Assembly (NCBI RefSeq): GCF_033101155.1
Contig: NZ_JAWMPX010000006.1
Location: 124,001 to 188,000 of the forward strand
Reading direction: 5' to 3'
DNA length: 64,000 bases
Source: Tropicimonas sp033101155
GTDB taxonomy: Bacteria > Pseudomonadota > Alphaproteobacteria > Rhodobacterales > Rhodobacteraceae
Every line of letters begins with the position of its first letter. Within the stretch, counting starts at the first letter, position 1. Both the position numbers and the translations under genes were made by a program. A model generated the notes under the pieces. The model made no database searches and had not been told where the DNA came from. It saw only the letters and a program-made list of their open reading frames with translations. Below, one piece after another: positions 43,105 through 51,072 of this stretch.

Positions 43105-44078
43105 CCGCCTCCATGAGCCAGAGCCTGGCCCAGATGGTCCAGACCGATTACGAGATCGGCGATTACCAGAGCTCGATCGCGCCGCGCTGGTGCACCGGCT
43201 GCGGCGACACCGCGATCCTGACCGCGATGCAGCGCCTATGCCGCGACGAGCAGCTGCCGCCGGAGAAGACGGTCTGCGTCTCCGGCATCGGCTGCGCCTC
43301 GCGCCTTCCGCATTACATGAATGCCTATGGCTTCCACGGCATCCATGGCCGCGCCCTGCCGATTGCCGAGGGGATCAAGATCCGCCGGCCGGATCTGAGC
43401 GTGTTCATCACCACCGGGGACGGCGATTGCTGCTCCATCGGGGCTGCGCATTGGCTACATGCGGTGCGCTACAACATGAACATGACGATGCTGCTGCATG
43501 ACAACAACGTCTACGGGCTGACCAAGAAACAGGCCTCGCCGACCTCGCCGAAGGGGCTTTCGACCAACACCACACCGACCGGCGCATCGCTGAACCCGCT
43601 CAACCCGCTGACCGTGACGCTGGGGATCGCGAATGTCTCCTTCGTTGCCCAGGTGGTCGACTGGATTCCGGAGCTGCTCTACGAGGTGCTGCAAAAGGCC
43701 TATCATCACAAGGGCTTCTCCTTCATCCGCATCCTGCAGCGCTGTCCGAATTTCATGGACCACCATTTCGACGCCTGGATGCAGGACCCCGCGCGCACAC
43801 GCATCCTGACCCATGGCGACGGCTTGCGGCTGCGCCCGGAGATGAGCCGGGTTTACAAGAACCAGGAGACGCATGACCCGCGCGACATGGCCCGCGCGCT
43901 CGCGCTGGCGGCGATGCCGGACGAGGTGCCCGTGGGCATCCTCTACCAGAACCCGGAGGTGCCCTGCTACGACGAGCTGCGCGCGGGCGAACGCCCGAAC
44001 ACGCCGGCGCTGGTCGAGACGGTGCTGAACGAAGAATTCGACAAGGTCGGGATCTGGCCTGCCGAAGGCGAGGCGTAA
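43101..44078 (+). CDS. korB: 2-oxoacid:ferredoxin oxidoreductase, TPP-binding beta subunit
   Basis: 325 residues. All catalytic elements are present: the [4Fe-4S] cysteines in WCTGCGD, GIGCASRLPHYMNAYGFHG and LQRCPNF, the TPP/Mg motif TTGDGDCCSIGA with DNNVYGLTKKQ, and the SPTS loop typical of 2-oxoglutarate-type KorB. Length is normal, with a slightly longer C-terminus. Translationally coupled to korA. The next gene starts 4 nt after its stop, so the unusual 730-residue protein is very probably made with it. Confidence 0.92.
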   Translation: MTASMSQSLAQMVQTDYEIGDYQSSIAPRWCTGCGDTAILTAMQRLCRDEQLPPEKTVCVSGIGCASRLPHYMNAYGFHGIHGRALPIAEGIKIRRPDLSVFITTGDGDCCSIGAAHWLHAVRYNMNMTMLLHDNNVYGLTKKQASPTSPKGLSTNTTPTGASLNPLNPLTVTLGIANVSFVAQVVDWIPELLYEVLQKAYHHKGFSFIRILQRCPNFMDHHFDAWMQDPARTRILTHGDGLRLRPEMSRVYKNQETHDPRDMARALALAAMPDEVPVGILYQNPEVPCYDELRAGERPNTPALVETVLNEEFDKVGIWPAEGEA

Positions 44079-44082
44079 GATC

Positions 44083-46275
44083 ATGGAACACGGACGAATT
44101 TCTCCTAATCCCGCCGCGCGCGAACCGGTTTCCGTGCCGTTGCGCCCGGCGCTCTATGCCCGCTTCGGCGATCTGGCCGAACTGCGTCATGACTACCCGT
44201 TGGTGTTGATCGACCGGGCCGAGGGCGCACCGCTCTTGCGTCCGCTCAGCCGCATCATCGACGACACGTTGCAGAAGGTCGCCCCGGCGGATCTGACCGG
44301 CGAAGCGTTGCGCCAACAGGTGCTTCGTCTCGAGGAGGATATCCGCCGCAAGGTGATGGCGAACGAGGAGGGCCGGCTGTCGGATCTCTGGCGCGAAGCG
44401 GCGGCAGAGATGGTCGAACGCGAGGGCCAGGCGCCCTTCGGCGAGATCGACAACAACCTCGAGACCGCGCGCAAGAAGCTTCCTCTGGACGGGATGGTCA
44501 TCGGCTGCGACGCCGCCACCCCCGGCAAGGTGCTGGGCCACGCCTGGAGCGCCAAGCAGGCAGCCAAGGCACGGCGCTTCCGCAAGATCGTCGATGGGCT
44601 GATCCTGCGGCTGAGCGACATCCTCAAGTCGGACCACATGAAATCCGACGAGGCGCATGACGCCGGCGCGCTGGCTTCAGCCATGGGGGCCACCGCCGAT
44701 GGCGAGATCGATTTCGGCGTACTCTCGGATGTGCTGCACCGCGCACGCCCCGAGGATCGTTTGCCAGCGGACCGGGTCGCCCGGATCGAACACGCGCTTC
44801 GTGTGCTCAAGGAGCAACCTTTCTTCGCGCCTGGACGGGCCTCGGATCGCGGACCGGAACGGCGCGACCCCTATAGCTACAGCTTCGACAATTGCTCGGA
44901 TGCGCTGGACGCCTATCGGGACCGGCTGCCAGATGTGCTCGAATTCACCAAGGCGGTGACAGTTGCCGAGTTGGAGGTGGAGAACAAGTATCGCCCGGAG
45001 CTTCATGACCCGATCTTCGAGCGCTTCGAGACCAGCGACCTCTCGGCAGAACAGATCGGCCTGCTGCCTTCCGCGCTGGTATGCCTGCGCGACGGCGAAA
45101 CGCTCTCGGCGGAGATCGCGCGCAGCTACGAGGCGCTGGCCTGCGGGCTTCCGATCACGGTGCTGATCCAGGTCGACGACCTGCTTGGTCCGACCTCACC
45201 CGAGCCGCCGCAGAACAGTTTCGGCGCCGGCACGGCGCGGTTAGCGGCGATGGCGATGGGGCTGAACAACGCCTTCGTGCTGCAGACAACGGCGGCGCAT
45301 ATCCACAAGATGAACGACGCGCTGGAGCGCGGCATGCGCTACGAGGGGCCGGCCTTGTTCTGCCTCTATTCGGGTGCCACGCCGAGCATGCCCGAAGTCG
45401 CGCCCTATATCCTCTCGGCCGCGGCCACCGAATCCCGCGCCTTCCCAAGCTTCACCTACGATCCGTCGGCAGGCGATGACTGGGCGGCACGCTTCGATCT
45501 CGCGGGCAACCCGCAGACGGACATGGACTGGCCGTTGCATGGCTTCGACTACGAAGACGCGGAGGGACAGAGAGTTCAGGAGGATCAGGCCTTCACCTTT
45601 GTCGACTTCGCGGTCTGCGACCGACGCTATGCCCGGTTCTGCCACGCGATCGAACATTCCGAATGGTCCGATGAGATGTTGCCGGTCAATGTATGGCTGA
45701 AGCTCGACGCTACGCAGCAGCGGCTCCATACGCCCTACGTTTCGGTTGTGAATCCCAAGGGCGGGCTGTTCCGTGTCGGTATCGACGGCAAGATCACGGA
45801 AGCAGCGCGGCGTTGTCTCGACGGCTGGAAACGCCTTCTCGAGACGGGCGGGATCAACAACTCCCACGCCATCCGTGCGCTGGCCGATGACCGGCTGCGG
45901 CGGGAGGACGAGGCACGCAAGACCACCCCGGTCGAGCACGCCGAGCCCCCTGCCCCGGCCAATGCCGAGCTTGCCACGGCAGCGGTCGAAGCCGAGGTCG
46001 AGGCGCCGGCGGTTGACCCGGTCAGCGATGGATCGCCCTGGATCGAGACGCCCCGCTGCACGACCTGCAATGAATGCGTTCAGACCAACAGCGCGCTCTT
46101 CGCCTATAATGGCGACATGCAGGCCTATATCGCCGATCCAGATGCCGGCACCTACCGCCAGATCGTCGAGGCGGCGGAAGGCTGCCAGGTTTCGATTATC
46201 CATCCCGGCCTGCCGCGCAACCCCGACGAGCCGGATCTCGAAGAGCTGATCGAACGCGCGGCCGCCTTCAACTGA
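44083..46275 (+). CDS. 730-residue protein with degenerate oxidoreductase-like region and C-terminal single-cluster [4Fe-4S] ferredoxin domain
   Basis: Last gene of the Nfn/Kor operon. Residues 1-300 are helical and charged, without a recognised fold. About 325-545 resembles the TPP-domain tail of pyruvate:ferredoxin oxidoreductases (LNNAFVLQTTAAHIHKMNDAL, YEGPALFCLYSG, SRAFPSFTYDP), but no CxxCG or GDGD motif is present, so it should be catalytically inert. A Pro/Ala/Glu-rich linker (612-650) leads to a ferredoxin domain with Cys659, 662, 665 and 701, the spacing of single-cluster [4Fe-4S] ferredoxins; the usual CP after the last Cys is CQ. I infer a scaffold with a built-in electron carrier joining Kor to the Nfn pair. 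The gene is certain; the function is not known to me. Confidence 0.8.
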   Translation: MEHGRISPNPAAREPVSVPLRPALYARFGDLAELRHDYPLVLIDRAEGAPLLRPLSRIIDDTLQKVAPADLTGEALRQQVLRLEEDIRRKVMANEEGRLSDLWREAAAEMVEREGQAPFGEIDNNLETARKKLPLDGMVIGCDAATPGKVLGHAWSAKQAAKARRFRKIVDGLILRLSDILKSDHMKSDEAHDAGALASAMGATADGEIDFGVLSDVLHRARPEDRLPADRVARIEHALRVLKEQPFFAPGRASDRGPERRDPYSYSFDNCSDALDAYRDRLPDVLEFTKAVTVAELEVENKYRPELHDPIFERFETSDLSAEQIGLLPSALVCLRDGETLSAEIARSYEALACGLPITVLIQVDDLLGPTSPEPPQNSFGAGTARLAAMAMGLNNAFVLQTTAAHIHKMNDALERGMRYEGPALFCLYSGATPSMPEVAPYILSAAATESRAFPSFTYDPSAGDDWAARFDLAGNPQTDMDWPLHGFDYEDAEGQRVQEDQAFTFVDFAVCDRRYARFCHAIEHSEWSDEMLPVNVWLKLDATQQRLHTPYVSVVNPKGGLFRVGIDGKITEAARRCLDGWKRLLETGGINNSHAIRALADDRLRREDEARKTTPVEHAEPPAPANAELATAAVEAEVEAPAVDPVSDGSPWIETPRCTTCNECVQTNSALFAYNGDMQAYIADPDAGTYRQIVEAAEGCQVSIIHPGLPRNPDEPDLEELIERAAAFN

Positions 46276-46297
46276 GACCGCACCTGACAGCAAAAAC

Positions 46298-46328
46298 GGC
46301 ACCGCCCTCCTTCTGGGCGGTGCCATTG
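46298..46328 (+). terminator. Rho-independent terminator of the Nfn/Kor operon
   Basis: GGCACCGCCC (46298-46307), 7-base loop, GGGCGGTGCC (46315-46324), a perfect 10-bp stem 22 nt after the last stop, followed by ATTGTT. It closes the five-gene transcript. Confidence 0.8.
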
Positions 46329-46480
46329 TTCGTCTGGTCTGTGCGCATGATTCTGAGACGCACGGAGCGGCTGCCGCGACGGAGATGCAGGTTTCCTGTG
46401 GCGTTGCCGCGCCGCTTGTGATCTTGGGCAGTTGGCTTGCCCTGATTCCCCGGGCCGGTTTCAATCCCGGGAGTTTCGAC

Positions 46481-46708
46481 ATGACCCGCCTCAATCAGAT
46501 CAGCATCGTGAAGACGGCGCAGATGGCCAACACTTTGAAACTCGTTCAGAACGGGAAGGTGGTTGCCTCCGTGGTCGTACTCGACGACAAGACCGCCGAG
46601 CTGCGGGACCACCGGGATCGCCCCATGGGACGCTTCGATGACGCGACCGCGGCCATTTCCGAGTTTGAAAAAATGAGTGATTTCGAAGAGATAGAGCTCG
46701 ATTTGTGA
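46481..46708 (+). CDS. small protein, unknown function
   Basis: 75 residues: a basic hydrophobic start, a beta-rich middle (LKLVQNGKVVASVVVLDDKTAELRDH) and a strongly acidic C-terminus (FEKMSDFEEIELDL). CGGGAG lies ahead of the ATG at 46481; a longer frame upstream overlaps the terminator region and looks non-coding. No family recognised. It precedes the cold-shock gene in the same direction but 166 bp away. Confidence 0.55.
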   Translation: MTRLNQISIVKTAQMANTLKLVQNGKVVASVVVLDDKTAELRDHRDRPMGRFDDATAAISEFEKMSDFEEIELDL

Positions 46709-46874
46709 TCTTATTGCAAAGCGGCCTTGTCTTTGCGACCCGCGCCCCCCATGTTAGGCGGGCAACGTTATCTCTCTGACCACTGTCTCCCTTACCCGGC
46801 TTCAGTATCGACATTGATCTGACCGAGCCGGGCTGCCGCATGTACGCGGGCAGCAAACATACAGGAGACATCAC

Positions 46875-47081
46875 ATGGCCAATGGCACCGTGAAATGGTT
46901 CAACGCCACCAAAGGTTTCGGCTTCATCGAGCCCGAAGGCGGGAAACGCGACGTATTCGTCCATATCAGCGCACTCGAGCGCGCGGGCATCTCGGCCCTT
47001 GACGACGGTCAGAAAGTGACCTTCGACATCGAGGCTGGCCGTGACGGTCGCGAGTCCGCGACGAACCTGGCACTGGCCTGA
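46875..47081 (+). CDS. cold-shock-domain protein (CspA family)
   Basis: 68 residues. The RNA-binding motifs are intact: RNP1 GFGFIEPEGG and RNP2 DVFVHISAL, preceded by GTVKWFNATK. It binds single-stranded RNA/DNA as a chaperone in cold or stationary phase. A 166-bp leader (46709-46874) with AGGAG before the ATG could fold as in other csp genes, but I cannot assign a thermosensor. Its own terminator follows. Confidence 0.95.
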   Translation: MANGTVKWFNATKGFGFIEPEGGKRDVFVHISALERAGISALDDGQKVTFDIEAGRDGRESATNLALA

Positions 47082-47087
47082 CTTTCC

Positions 47088-47108
47088 GGGGCGCTCTCTG
47101 AGCGCCCC
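47088..47108 (+). terminator. terminator of the cold-shock gene
   Basis: GGGGCGCTC (47088-47096), loop TCT, GAGCGCCCC (47100-47108), seven bases past the stop. The T-run is weak (ACGACTTTT ends 13 bases later), so efficiency is uncertain. Confidence 0.6.
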
Positions 47109-47411
47109 GATCCACACGACTTTTCCCGCGCTTTAGGTTCCGGGAAAAGAAAACAGTGTTTCACCACCACGCAGATCTGACGCTACAGATCTTTCCAGCG
47201 CTTCTTGTCTTCGTGGCCGAAACACTGAAACGGACCGCTCCTGCAAAAGCTTCGCATTCCGCGGTCCCGGCGGACTCGCAACACGGCCTGATTGCTGTCG
47301 GTATCCGATAAACCGCCACGACCACTCCAACACCAGTTTTCAACAAACCGGCGCGGCCCGACCAGCGTCGATTCAGTTCACGAATGGAAATCCACTTTGA
47401 AAAACCACAAC
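47109..47411. other. intergenic region, nothing firm
   Basis: 303 bp. A plus-strand frame from GTG 47156 to TAA 47311 would give 51 residues of plausible composition but without a ribosome site or known relatives. Otherwise I see nothing. Confidence 0.3.
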
Positions 47412-47621
47412 ATGATCAACAATATCAGCTCCGAGCTTTCCCGACTTGTCACCTGTCTCGGACCCGCTCCGACAGATCCCCGACCGGCCGAAGAAGCCTA
47501 TGACATCTATTCGGAGATCCGCTTCGCCCGGAACCGACGCGCGACCGCCCTGGCCGCAGTCTGTTACTGGTGCGGCCTCAACCCGAGCGACGCGCTCGAG
47601 CATGAAACCAACTGGGCCTGA
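47412..47621 (+). CDS. small protein, unknown function
   Basis: 69 residues from an ATG without a clear ribosome site. Helical, with EEAYDIYSEIRFARNRRATALAAVCYWCGLNPSDA containing two close cysteines (CYWC), and ending NWA. Small one-helix-pair proteins of this sort are common near cold-shock genes in Rhodobacterales, but I cannot name the family. Its frame is open further upstream; the codon usage looks right only after 47412. Confidence 0.45.
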   Translation: MINNISSELSRLVTCLGPAPTDPRPAEEAYDIYSEIRFARNRRATALAAVCYWCGLNPSDALEHETNWA

Positions 47622-47818
47622 CCGGGCCCAGCTGACCACGGGCCCGTCGCCAACAGGCGAACGGTCCGCTGTCCGACCCGCGCCTGAGAGCGCCGCTCGA
47701 CATTGCTCCCGACGCGTTGCCACATCTGGCGCGCCCGCCCGGAACGCCGTACACGGCCGGGAGCCCTTCCCATCCTCGACAGCGCCCTCTACTCTCCGAA
47801 CGCCATCGGGGAGGGCAC

Positions 47819-49594
47819 ATGACCAGGAGGATGCTTGCCGCGCTGATCTATCTGCTCGCCGTCGCGGGGATATCCGGCGGCGTCTGGTGGTTCGCGCTGG
47901 TTTCAGACCTGAGTGACCTGGCCGAGCGCGGCGAAGCCGACCTCTCGCTGGCAGCCGACCGGTTGGTCGGCCAGTTGCAACGGTTCCGTGAACTCTCTGT
48001 CCTGCTCTCGGACCACCCCGACCTGACCGCCCTGCTTGCCGGGCGCGGCAATGCAAAGACAGCGGTCTCCCTGATTCAAACCGCCGCCGACCAGACCGGC
48101 TCGCTGGACATGCTGGTCGTCTCTGCGTCCGGCCAGATCCTGGCAGCCTCCGAAAACGCCGCCGCAGTCGACCGTTCCGCTCCCTTCATGATCCAGGCGA
48201 TCGACGGCGGCGCCCTGGGGGTGGAACATGGCATGGATCCCGAGACCGGTATCCGCAGTTTTTCCTTCGCCGCCCCGGTCTTTTCCGCCGCAGGACCGGT
48301 CTCTGGCGCCGTGATCGTGCGGGCCGATATCGGGGCCGTCGAAGCGGAATGGCGCGGTGAGCCGATGATGGTGGCCTTCGTCGACGATTTCGGCGTGGTG
48401 TTCGTGACCAACCGGTCCGAGATTCTCTACAGGCTCTGGGATGGGTTCGATGCCGACGCCCAGCCCTACCCCGCCTCTCTCGTGCAGCCCTTTCCGGAAC
48501 ACCGCGTGCTCACCATTGCCGGACAGGAGATCTGGCAGCTCGATGCCGGCCGCTACATTCCGCGCAGGGCAATACACCTTTCCCGGCCTCTGCCCATTGT
48601 CGGGCTGACCGGCGAAGCGCTGGTCGATGTCGCCCCGGCCTTGACGCTTGCGACCTACCAGGCGCTGGTCGTGCTGGCGCTCGGCCTGGTGCTGGGTGCA
48701 TTCATCCTGACCCTGGCCGACCGTCGCCGGGCGCTCGCGGTACGGCTCTCTCTGGAGGCGGCGGCGAATGCGGCGCTTGAAATGCGCGTGAGCCAACGGA
48801 CCGCCGAGCTCTCCGCCACCAACCGGGCGCTGCGACGCGAGATCGACGAACGGATCGCGGCAGAAGACGCGCTGAAGAAAGCGCAGGACGACCTGCTTCG
48901 GGCCGGCAAGCTCTCCGCCCTTGGCCAGATGTCCGCGGGGATCAGCCACGAGCTGAACCAGCCGTTGATGGCCATCACCTCCTTCGCCGAGAATGGGTCG
49001 GCCTTCCTGACCCGCGGTCAGACCGAGAAAACCGGCAAGAATCTCGAACGAATCTCGGATCTTGCCGGCAGGATGGGGCGGATTATCCGCAACCTGCGCG
49101 CCTTTGCACGGCAGGAGAGCCAACCTGTCCGGCCCGTCGACATGGTACATGTTCTGGATGCGGTTCTCGAGCTGAGCGAGGGACGGATCAAGCGCGAGGG
49201 CGTGGAACTGGTCTGGCAGGTGCCCGAAGCGCCCGTGCCGGTGCGCGGCGGTGAGGTTCGGCTGCAACAGGTGGTCATGAACCTCGTCTCCAATGCGCTC
49301 GACGCGATGGAGGGGCGCGACACCCGGCGATTGACCATCGCGCTGGAGCCTGGCGAGCCGGTCTTGCTGCGGGTGGCCGATACGGGCAGTGGTATCGCAG
49401 CCCCCGACAAGATCTTCGATCCGTTCTATTCGACCAAGGATGTCGGCCACTCCGAGGGCATGGGCCTGGGCCTGTCGATTTCCTATGGCATCATCAAGAG
49501 TTTCGGCGGCACGATCCGGGGCGCCAATGCCCCCGAGGGCGGAGCGGTCTTCACGGTGCAGCTGGTCGCGGGGGGACAGGAGGAGGCAGGATGA
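47819..49594 (+). CDS. dctB: C4-dicarboxylate sensor histidine kinase
   Basis: 591 residues. A first membrane helix (about 5-27), a periplasmic double-Cache domain to about 285 and a second helix (about 290-312) precede a coiled coil (VSQRTAELSATNRALRREIDERIAAEDAL) and the kinase core. His lies in SAGISHELNQPL, with ATP-binding VMNLVSNALDA, VADTGSGIA and MGLGLSISYGIIKSFGG. This is the DctB arrangement for sensing succinate, fumarate or malate. GGGGAGGG precedes the ATG. It overlaps dctD (ATGA) and is followed by the TRAP genes it should control. Confidence 0.93.
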   Translation: MTRRMLAALIYLLAVAGISGGVWWFALVSDLSDLAERGEADLSLAADRLVGQLQRFRELSVLLSDHPDLTALLAGRGNAKTAVSLIQTAADQTGSLDMLVVSASGQILAASENAAAVDRSAPFMIQAIDGGALGVEHGMDPETGIRSFSFAAPVFSAAGPVSGAVIVRADIGAVEAEWRGEPMMVAFVDDFGVVFVTNRSEILYRLWDGFDADAQPYPASLVQPFPEHRVLTIAGQEIWQLDAGRYIPRRAIHLSRPLPIVGLTGEALVDVAPALTLATYQALVVLALGLVLGAFILTLADRRRALAVRLSLEAAANAALEMRVSQRTAELSATNRALRREIDERIAAEDALKKAQDDLLRAGKLSALGQMSAGISHELNQPLMAITSFAENGSAFLTRGQTEKTGKNLERISDLAGRMGRIIRNLRAFARQESQPVRPVDMVHVLDAVLELSEGRIKREGVELVWQVPEAPVPVRGGEVRLQQVVMNLVSNALDAMEGRDTRRLTIALEPGEPVLLRVADTGSGIAAPDKIFDPFYSTKDVGHSEGMGLGLSISYGIIKSFGGTIRGANAPEGGAVFTVQLVAGGQEEAG

Positions 49595-50820
49595 CCGACA
49601 AGGTGTTGCTGGTGGATGACGACGTGGCGGTGCGTGAGGCGCTCGCCCAGACGATGGAGCTGGCCGAACTCACGCCGATCCTCGCGGGGAGCTATATCGT
49701 GGCCAAGGACCATATCTCGCCGGAATTCGCTGGCGTCGTGGTCACCGATATCCGCATGCCCGGCAAGGACGGTTTCGCGCTGCTCGAACTCGCCCAGCAG
49801 GTCGATCCCGAGATGCCCGTCATCCTGTTGACGGGCGAAGGCGATGTGCCGATGGCCGTGCGGGGCATGTCCATGGGCGCCTTTGATTTCCTTGAGAAAC
49901 CCTGCGAACCGAAAGCACTTCTCGGTGTGATCCTCAAGGCGCTGGCGGCGCGTGAACTGGTGATGGAGAACCGCTGGCTGAAGCGGGAACTGGCCTCCGG
50001 CGATGCCGCGGCGCGGCTACTGCAGGGCGGCTCGGCGCTCTCAGAGGAGTTGCGCAACAAGGTTCGGCTGGTCGCGCGGGCGGGCGCAGAGGTGCTGGTC
50101 ACCGGTCCGTCCGGTTCCGGAACATCGAAGGTCGCCGAGGTAATCCACCTGCTCTCCCCCGCCGCCCCGCACCCGTTTCTCAAGCGCTCTTCGGCGGCGC
50201 TCGATCCCGACAGCCTCGCGCAGGCATGCGAGGCGGCCGGCGCGGGCACGCTGTTTCTCGACGAGGTCTCGGCGCTGGACGCCGCGACCCAGTTTGCCCT
50301 GCTCGACCTGTTGGATTCCGGATGCGAGGTCCGGGTCATCGCAGGAACCTGCCGCACCCTTCCCGAGGAGGTCGCTGCAGGGCGTTTCTCAGGCGATCTC
50401 GCGGTGCGGCTGGACGTGATGCATGTGCAGATCCCGCCGCTGAACGACCGGAAGGAAGATATTCCGACGCTGTTTCGGAACTATGTCGCGCTGGCCTGCG
50501 AACAGGCGGATCTGCCCGAGCCGGAGATCTCTCCGGAGGTGGTCGCGGATTTGATGGCGCGCGACTGGCCCGGCAATGCCCGCAGCCTGATGAATGCCGC
50601 GATGCGCTTCGCCATGGGCCTGTCCGATCCGTCTCCGACCGCGGAACTCGGATTGGCCGAACAGCTCGCCCAGGTCGAGCGCAGCCTGTTGATCGCGGCG
50701 CTGGAGCGGGCACGTGGCCGCGCCAGCCAGGCGGCCGAAGCGTTGAAGCTGCCGCGCAAGACCTTCTATGACAAACTCGCCCGGCATGGCCTGCGTCCCG
50801 AAGAGTACCGTTCGGACTGA
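49591..50820 (+). CDS. dctD: DctD-type response regulator with degenerate AAA+ domain
   Basis: 409 residues; canonical DctD is about 440-460. The receiver is intact (VDDD, Asp in VVTDIRMPGKDG, Thr in LLTGEGD, Lys in FLEKPCEP). The AAA+ domain is damaged: Walker A reads GPSGSGTSK where the family has GESGTGKE, and the region between strand 2 and Walker B (AGTLFLDEVSAL) is shortened so that the GAFTGA sigma54-contact loop is missing. The arginine-rich C-subdomain (DWPGNARSL) and Fis-type helix-turn-helix (GRASQAAEALKLPRKTFYDKL) remain. It can bind DNA but should not remodel sigma54-polymerase, similar to some Rhodobacterales NtrC-like proteins. Confidence 0.9.
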   Translation: MTDKVLLVDDDVAVREALAQTMELAELTPILAGSYIVAKDHISPEFAGVVVTDIRMPGKDGFALLELAQQVDPEMPVILLTGEGDVPMAVRGMSMGAFDFLEKPCEPKALLGVILKALAARELVMENRWLKRELASGDAAARLLQGGSALSEELRNKVRLVARAGAEVLVTGPSGSGTSKVAEVIHLLSPAAPHPFLKRSSAALDPDSLAQACEAAGAGTLFLDEVSALDAATQFALLDLLDSGCEVRVIAGTCRTLPEEVAAGRFSGDLAVRLDVMHVQIPPLNDRKEDIPTLFRNYVALACEQADLPEPEISPEVVADLMARDWPGNARSLMNAAMRFAMGLSDPSPTAELGLAEQLAQVERSLLIAALERARGRASQAAEALKLPRKTFYDKLARHGLRPEEYRSD

Positions 50821-50830
50821 CAGCCACGAC

Positions 50831-50848
50831 TGTGCGGGATTTCGCACG
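50831..50848. promoter_or_regulatory. inverted-repeat operator 1 upstream of dctP
   Basis: TGTGCGGGATTTCGCACG: GTGCG (50832-50836) mirrored by CGCAC (50843-50847). It shares its core with the second site 32 bp downstream, centre to centre, which is close to three helical turns. The sequence resembles the TGTGCGG-N-CCGCACA words associated with DctD upstream sites. Probable target of the DctD encoded immediately before it. Confidence 0.65.
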
Positions 50849-50859
50849 GCGCTGACATG

Positions 50860-50883
50860 TGGTGTGCGGGAATCCGCACACCA
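50860..50883. promoter_or_regulatory. inverted-repeat operator 2 upstream of dctP
   Basis: TGGTGTGCGG (50860-50869), GAAT, CCGCACACCA (50874-50883): a perfect 10-bp inverted repeat with the same GTGCGGGA core as operator 1. A weak GG-N10-GC word lies at 50894-50907, too close to be an ordinary sigma54 promoter under an upstream activator. dctP starts 190 bp downstream. Confidence 0.7.
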
Positions 50884-51072
50884 CGTTTCAGCAGGCGCAT
50901 TTCGAGCATCAGGAACCACCATTCAATCATCTGATTTAAATTGATTTTCAAAGATACCTGCTTGCCTGTTCACATTTTTGTTTTTTCGGCGGGACCGCTG
51001 TGGATGCTTGGCTCAGGGCTTGTCCGGGAGGCAAGCCGAGATCGAACAGAAAAGTCTTGGGAGGACATTCGA

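Noticed and set aside
50894..50907. Sigma54 promoter for dctPQM
   Set aside because: GG-N10-GC is present but the flanking bases match poorly and it lies about 10 bp from the second operator, too close for a normal enhancer arrangement; the local DctD also lacks GAFTGA.
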